Positions 62,041 to 64,000 of a stretch of 64,000 bases of DNA are shown one piece after another (position 1 is the stretch's first letter; every line of letters starts with the position of its first letter). Below the pieces are notes generated by a model that saw only the letters and a program-made list of their open reading frames with translations, was not told the DNA's origin and searched no databases. A program made the position numbers and the translations under genes. This stretch comes from Candidatus Neomarinimicrobiota bacterium (GTDB lineage Bacteria > Fidelibacterota > JAANXI01), in NCBI GenBank assembly GCA_021734025.1, contig JAIPJS010000003.1:218332-282331 (forward strand). The letters are read 5' to 3'.

Positions 62041-62922
62041 GTGGCACAAGCCGAAATTATCGACGGAAAAGAGGTTGCAGCAGCAACCCAGACTGAGATA
62101 ACCAAACGCATCGAGAACCTAAAGTCGCAGGGTGTGGAGCCCGGTCTCACGGTGATTATCGTCGGAGAGGATCCGGCGTCGCAAGTGTATGTTCGAATGA
62201 AGGCGCGCGACTGCCGGAAGGTTGGTATTGCGGAGAATACCATCGAACTACCGGAAGACACACCGGAGAAGGAACTGTTGGATCTCATCGACAAGCTGAA
62301 CCGGAATCCGGAATGCCACGGGATCCTGGTGCAGATGCCGGTACCCGACCAGATCAATTCCGACACGATCATCCAGGCCATCGATCCGGCCAAAGATGTG
62401 GATGGTTTGCACCCTGAGAACGTCGGGAAGCTCGTCAACGGGCTGGAGGGGTTTATTCCGTGTACGCCGTTTGGCGTGCTGAAGATGCTGGAGTATTATG
62501 ACATCGAAACCGATGGTAGAGACGCGGTGGTTGTGGGGCGGAGTAAATTGGTAGGCAAACCGATAGCAAACTTACTATACCAAAAGAACGATACGGGTAA
62601 TGCAACTGTAACAATCTGCCACACCCATACCCAAGATCTTGCACAGTTTACCCGCCGCGCGGATATATTGGTAGTCGCCGCCGGCGCACCAAACAGTATT
62701 ACCGCCGATATGATTAAACCGCACGCGACTGTCATCGATGTCGGTATCAGCCGGGTTGACGCACCGGACACAGAAAAGGGCTATAAACTTGTAGGTGATG
62801 TGGATTTTGAAAATGCCCAAAAGGTCGCAGGATACATTACGCCGGTACCGGGCGGCGTCGGCCCTATGACGCGGACTATGTTACTGCATAATACGGTGCG
62901 CGCGGCGGAACGAACGCTTTAA
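62041..62922 (+). CDS. folD: methylenetetrahydrofolate dehydrogenase / methenyltetrahydrofolate cyclohydrolase
   Basis: FolD interconverts 5,10-methylene-, 5,10-methenyl- and 10-formyl-tetrahydrofolate. The 293-residue protein begins with GTG (62041-62043), preceded by GAAAGGACAG. Catalytic Tyr and Lys lie in SQVYVRMKARDCRKVGI, and GILVQMPVPDQIN and DPAKDVDGLHPENVGKL form the folate site. The NADP motif is VVVGRSKLVGKPIANLL, and the C-terminus YITPVPGGVGPMTRTMLLHN is diagnostic. It ends the plus-strand cluster and converges on the aconitase gene. Confidence 0.97.
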   Translation: MAQAEIIDGKEVAAATQTEITKRIENLKSQGVEPGLTVIIVGEDPASQVYVRMKARDCRKVGIAENTIELPEDTPEKELLDLIDKLNRNPECHGILVQMPVPDQINSDTIIQAIDPAKDVDGLHPENVGKLVNGLEGFIPCTPFGVLKMLEYYDIETDGRDAVVVGRSKLVGKPIANLLYQKNDTGNATVTICHTHTQDLAQFTRRADILVVAAGAPNSITADMIKPHATVIDVGISRVDAPDTEKGYKLVGDVDFENAQKVAGYITPVPGGVGPMTRTMLLHNTVRAAERTL

Positions 62923-62942
62923 GACTGGATTAAAAAATAATA

Positions 62943-62962
62943 CCCCGGGCTGAAGCCCGGGG
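62943..62962. repeat. GC-rich palindrome after folD
   Basis: CCCCGGGCT and AGCCCGGGG form a perfect 9-base inverted repeat with a GA loop. It matches the palindrome after trpA (24589-24608). A second hairpin, GCCCCGC / GCGGGGG, follows at about 62987-63005. Both lie between convergent genes. Confidence 0.65.
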
Positions 62963-63012
62963 CAATTCATATTTCATATTTTGAATAGCCCCGCTATGGC
63001 GGGGGATAAAAA

Positions 63013-63043
63013 AGCGCTGCTAGCCGCAATGGCTGGCAGCGCT
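63013..63043 (-). terminator. terminator of the aconitase transcript
   Basis: AGCGCTGC (63013-63020) and GCAGCGCT (63036-63043) pair, with further TAGCC/GGCTG pairing inside around GCAAT. On the minus strand the hairpin is followed by T(6), 32 bases beyond the aconitase stop. Confidence 0.8.
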
Positions 63044-63074
63044 CTACATATTCCAATGTGTACTATTTTTTTCC

Positions 63075-64000
63075 TTACGAGTTCTCCCGAATGTAATTTA
63101 ACGCAGAGCCCGCATAAAACCACTGAATCTGCTGCTCGCTCAGGGTGTGGGATCCGGTGAATTCGTCGGAAGTACCGTCTTCATGCTCGACGCGGACGGT
63201 GACCGGCTTATTCGGTGCCAGTTCGTCCAGGTTCAGAATCGTCAGGCGATCCTTTTCCTGCAGCAAATCGTAACTGGATTTATCGTCGAACCATAGCGGC
63301 AGAATGCCCTGTTTCTTCAGATTCGTTTCGGCGATCCGGGCAAAACTCTTCGCAATGACTGCACGGCAGCCGAGATGACGCGGCTCCATAGCGGCGTGTT
63401 CACGGCTGCTGCCTTCGCCGTAATTCTCGTCACCGATAGCCACCCAGCCGAGGCCGTTTTTTTTGTACGAACGAGCGACGTCACTGTACGCTACTTCCCG
63501 TTCGCCTGTGACCTGGTTCAGGCCGACACCTGTTTCTTTGGTAAACGCGTTCACAGCGCCGATGAACAGGTTGTTGCTGATGTTGTCCAGGTGTCCGCGA
63601 AATCGCAGCCAGCGGCCGGCAGGAGAGATGTGGTCTGTCGTACATTTTCCGTGTGCTTTCACCAGAATGGCCAAATCTTCAAAGTCATCAGGAAGTTCCC
63701 ACTTGGAGAACGGTTCCAGCAGCGCAATCCGATCGCTCTCTTCATCTACAATCACCTCTACGTCCTGGGCTTCATCAGCTGGCGGGATAAATCCGGCATC
63801 TTCGGACTTGAAGCCCTGACTGGGCAGCTCTTCGCCGACCGGTGGGTTGAATTTAACCATTTGTCCGTCTTCGCCTTCCAGTTCATCCGCCAGCGGATTA
63901 AAGTGCAGGTCGCCGCCGAATGCCATAGCCACAACAATCTCCGGGCTTCCAATGAAGGAATGGGTTGAGGCGGACCCGTCATTCCTGCCCTTGAAATTCC
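63075..64000 (-). CDS. acn: aconitate hydratase, C-terminal part (5' end outside window)
   Basis: The last 308 codons of aconitase, which isomerises citrate to isocitrate in the citrate cycle. The visible part starts in the middle of the protein with NFKGRNDGSASTHSFIGSPE. It continues with AHGKCTTDHISPAGRW and the swivel-domain active-site motifs GDENYGEGSSREHAAMEPR and GCRAVIAKSFARIAETNLKK. The pattern fits the mitochondrial-like aconitase common in Bacteroidota rather than AcnB. The reading frame is open to the window edge, so this is a partial gene and not a truncated one. It converges with folD. Confidence 0.95.
   Translation of the reverse strand, partial: NFKGRNDGSASTHSFIGSPEIVVAMAFGGDLHFNPLADELEGEDGQMVKFNPPVGEELPSQGFKSEDAGFIPPADEAQDVEVIVDEESDRIALLEPFSKWELPDDFEDLAILVKAHGKCTTDHISPAGRWLRFRGHLDNISNNLFIGAVNAFTKETGVGLNQVTGEREVAYSDVARSYKKNGLGWVAIGDENYGEGSSREHAAMEPRHLGCRAVIAKSFARIAETNLKKQGILPLWFDDKSSYDLLQEKDRLTILNLDELAPNKPVTVRVEHEDGTSDEFTGSHTLSEQQIQWFYAGSALNYIRENS

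Noticed and set aside
1-64000. Mobile elements, prophage or defence island
   Set aside because: No transposase, integrase, phage structural or restriction gene was recognised. The YvlD-like holin-family protein is a chromosomal envelope protein.

Overview
The window is ordinary chromosome of a Gram-negative bacterium with roughly even base composition. It encodes menaquinone synthesis, an outer-membrane efflux operon, two large secreted metallopeptidases (one with a FlgD/type IX-like C-terminal domain) and TolB-like propeller repeats. Several candidate promoters fit the TTTG / TAnnTTTG pattern of Bacteroidota. Together these point to the FCB superphylum (Bacteroidota, Balneolota, Calditrichota, Marinimicrobia and relatives); I cannot place it more finely. 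No transposase, prophage, CRISPR array or defence island is visible, and I do not see a wholly new gene system. The most interesting material is regulatory and intergenic.

Layout. 1-5081 (minus): menaquinone genes menF-menD, then menH-menB (menB runs off the left edge). 5251-11970 (minus): tetR-tolC-adaptor-RND efflux operon with a palindromic operator candidate in front. 12176-15238: secreted peptidase, beta-propeller and beta-barrel protein. 15572-17484: a divergent queA and an orphan secreted protein. 17625-24558: a classical-looking trp attenuator (leader peptide with Trp-Phe-Trp-Trp, antiterminator, terminator) followed by trpEGDCFBA, in which every junction overlaps by 1 or 4 bases. 24819-30048: shikimate operon aroF-aroA-aroE-aroKB(fusion)-aroQ, without aroC. 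30339-35574: deaminase, PEP carboxylase, MgtC-like and YvlD-like membrane proteins and a secreted orphan. 35693-35779: tRNA-Leu(CAA). 35938-44679: acyl-CoA ligase, purM, gpsA, a TrkH/TrkA potassium system and a secreted metallopeptidase. 44917-49536: short Rho, hemerythrin-like protein, and an aldehyde dehydrogenase next to lysine 6-aminotransferase. 49617-62922: rsmI, tmk, S41 protease, tRNA-Val with an unusual C33, thrS-infC-rpmI-rplT-pheS-pheT, zapB-like, zapA, a structured RNA candidate, rny and folD. 63075-64000 (minus): C-terminal part of aconitase.

How the parts fit. PEP carboxylase and aconitase serve central carbon metabolism. The shikimate operon feeds chorismate both to the adjacent trp operon and to the men genes at the left end. 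The lysine aminotransferase and aldehyde dehydrogenase together would convert lysine to 2-aminoadipate. The right half is a conserved translation and division block.

The intergenic DNA carries several short dispersed repeat families: an 8-base-period TAACAC array ending just before four unrelated genes, a 23-base palindrome whose stem changes are compensated between copies, CGCAAAG clusters and GC-rich palindromes. These are the main non-coding novelty.
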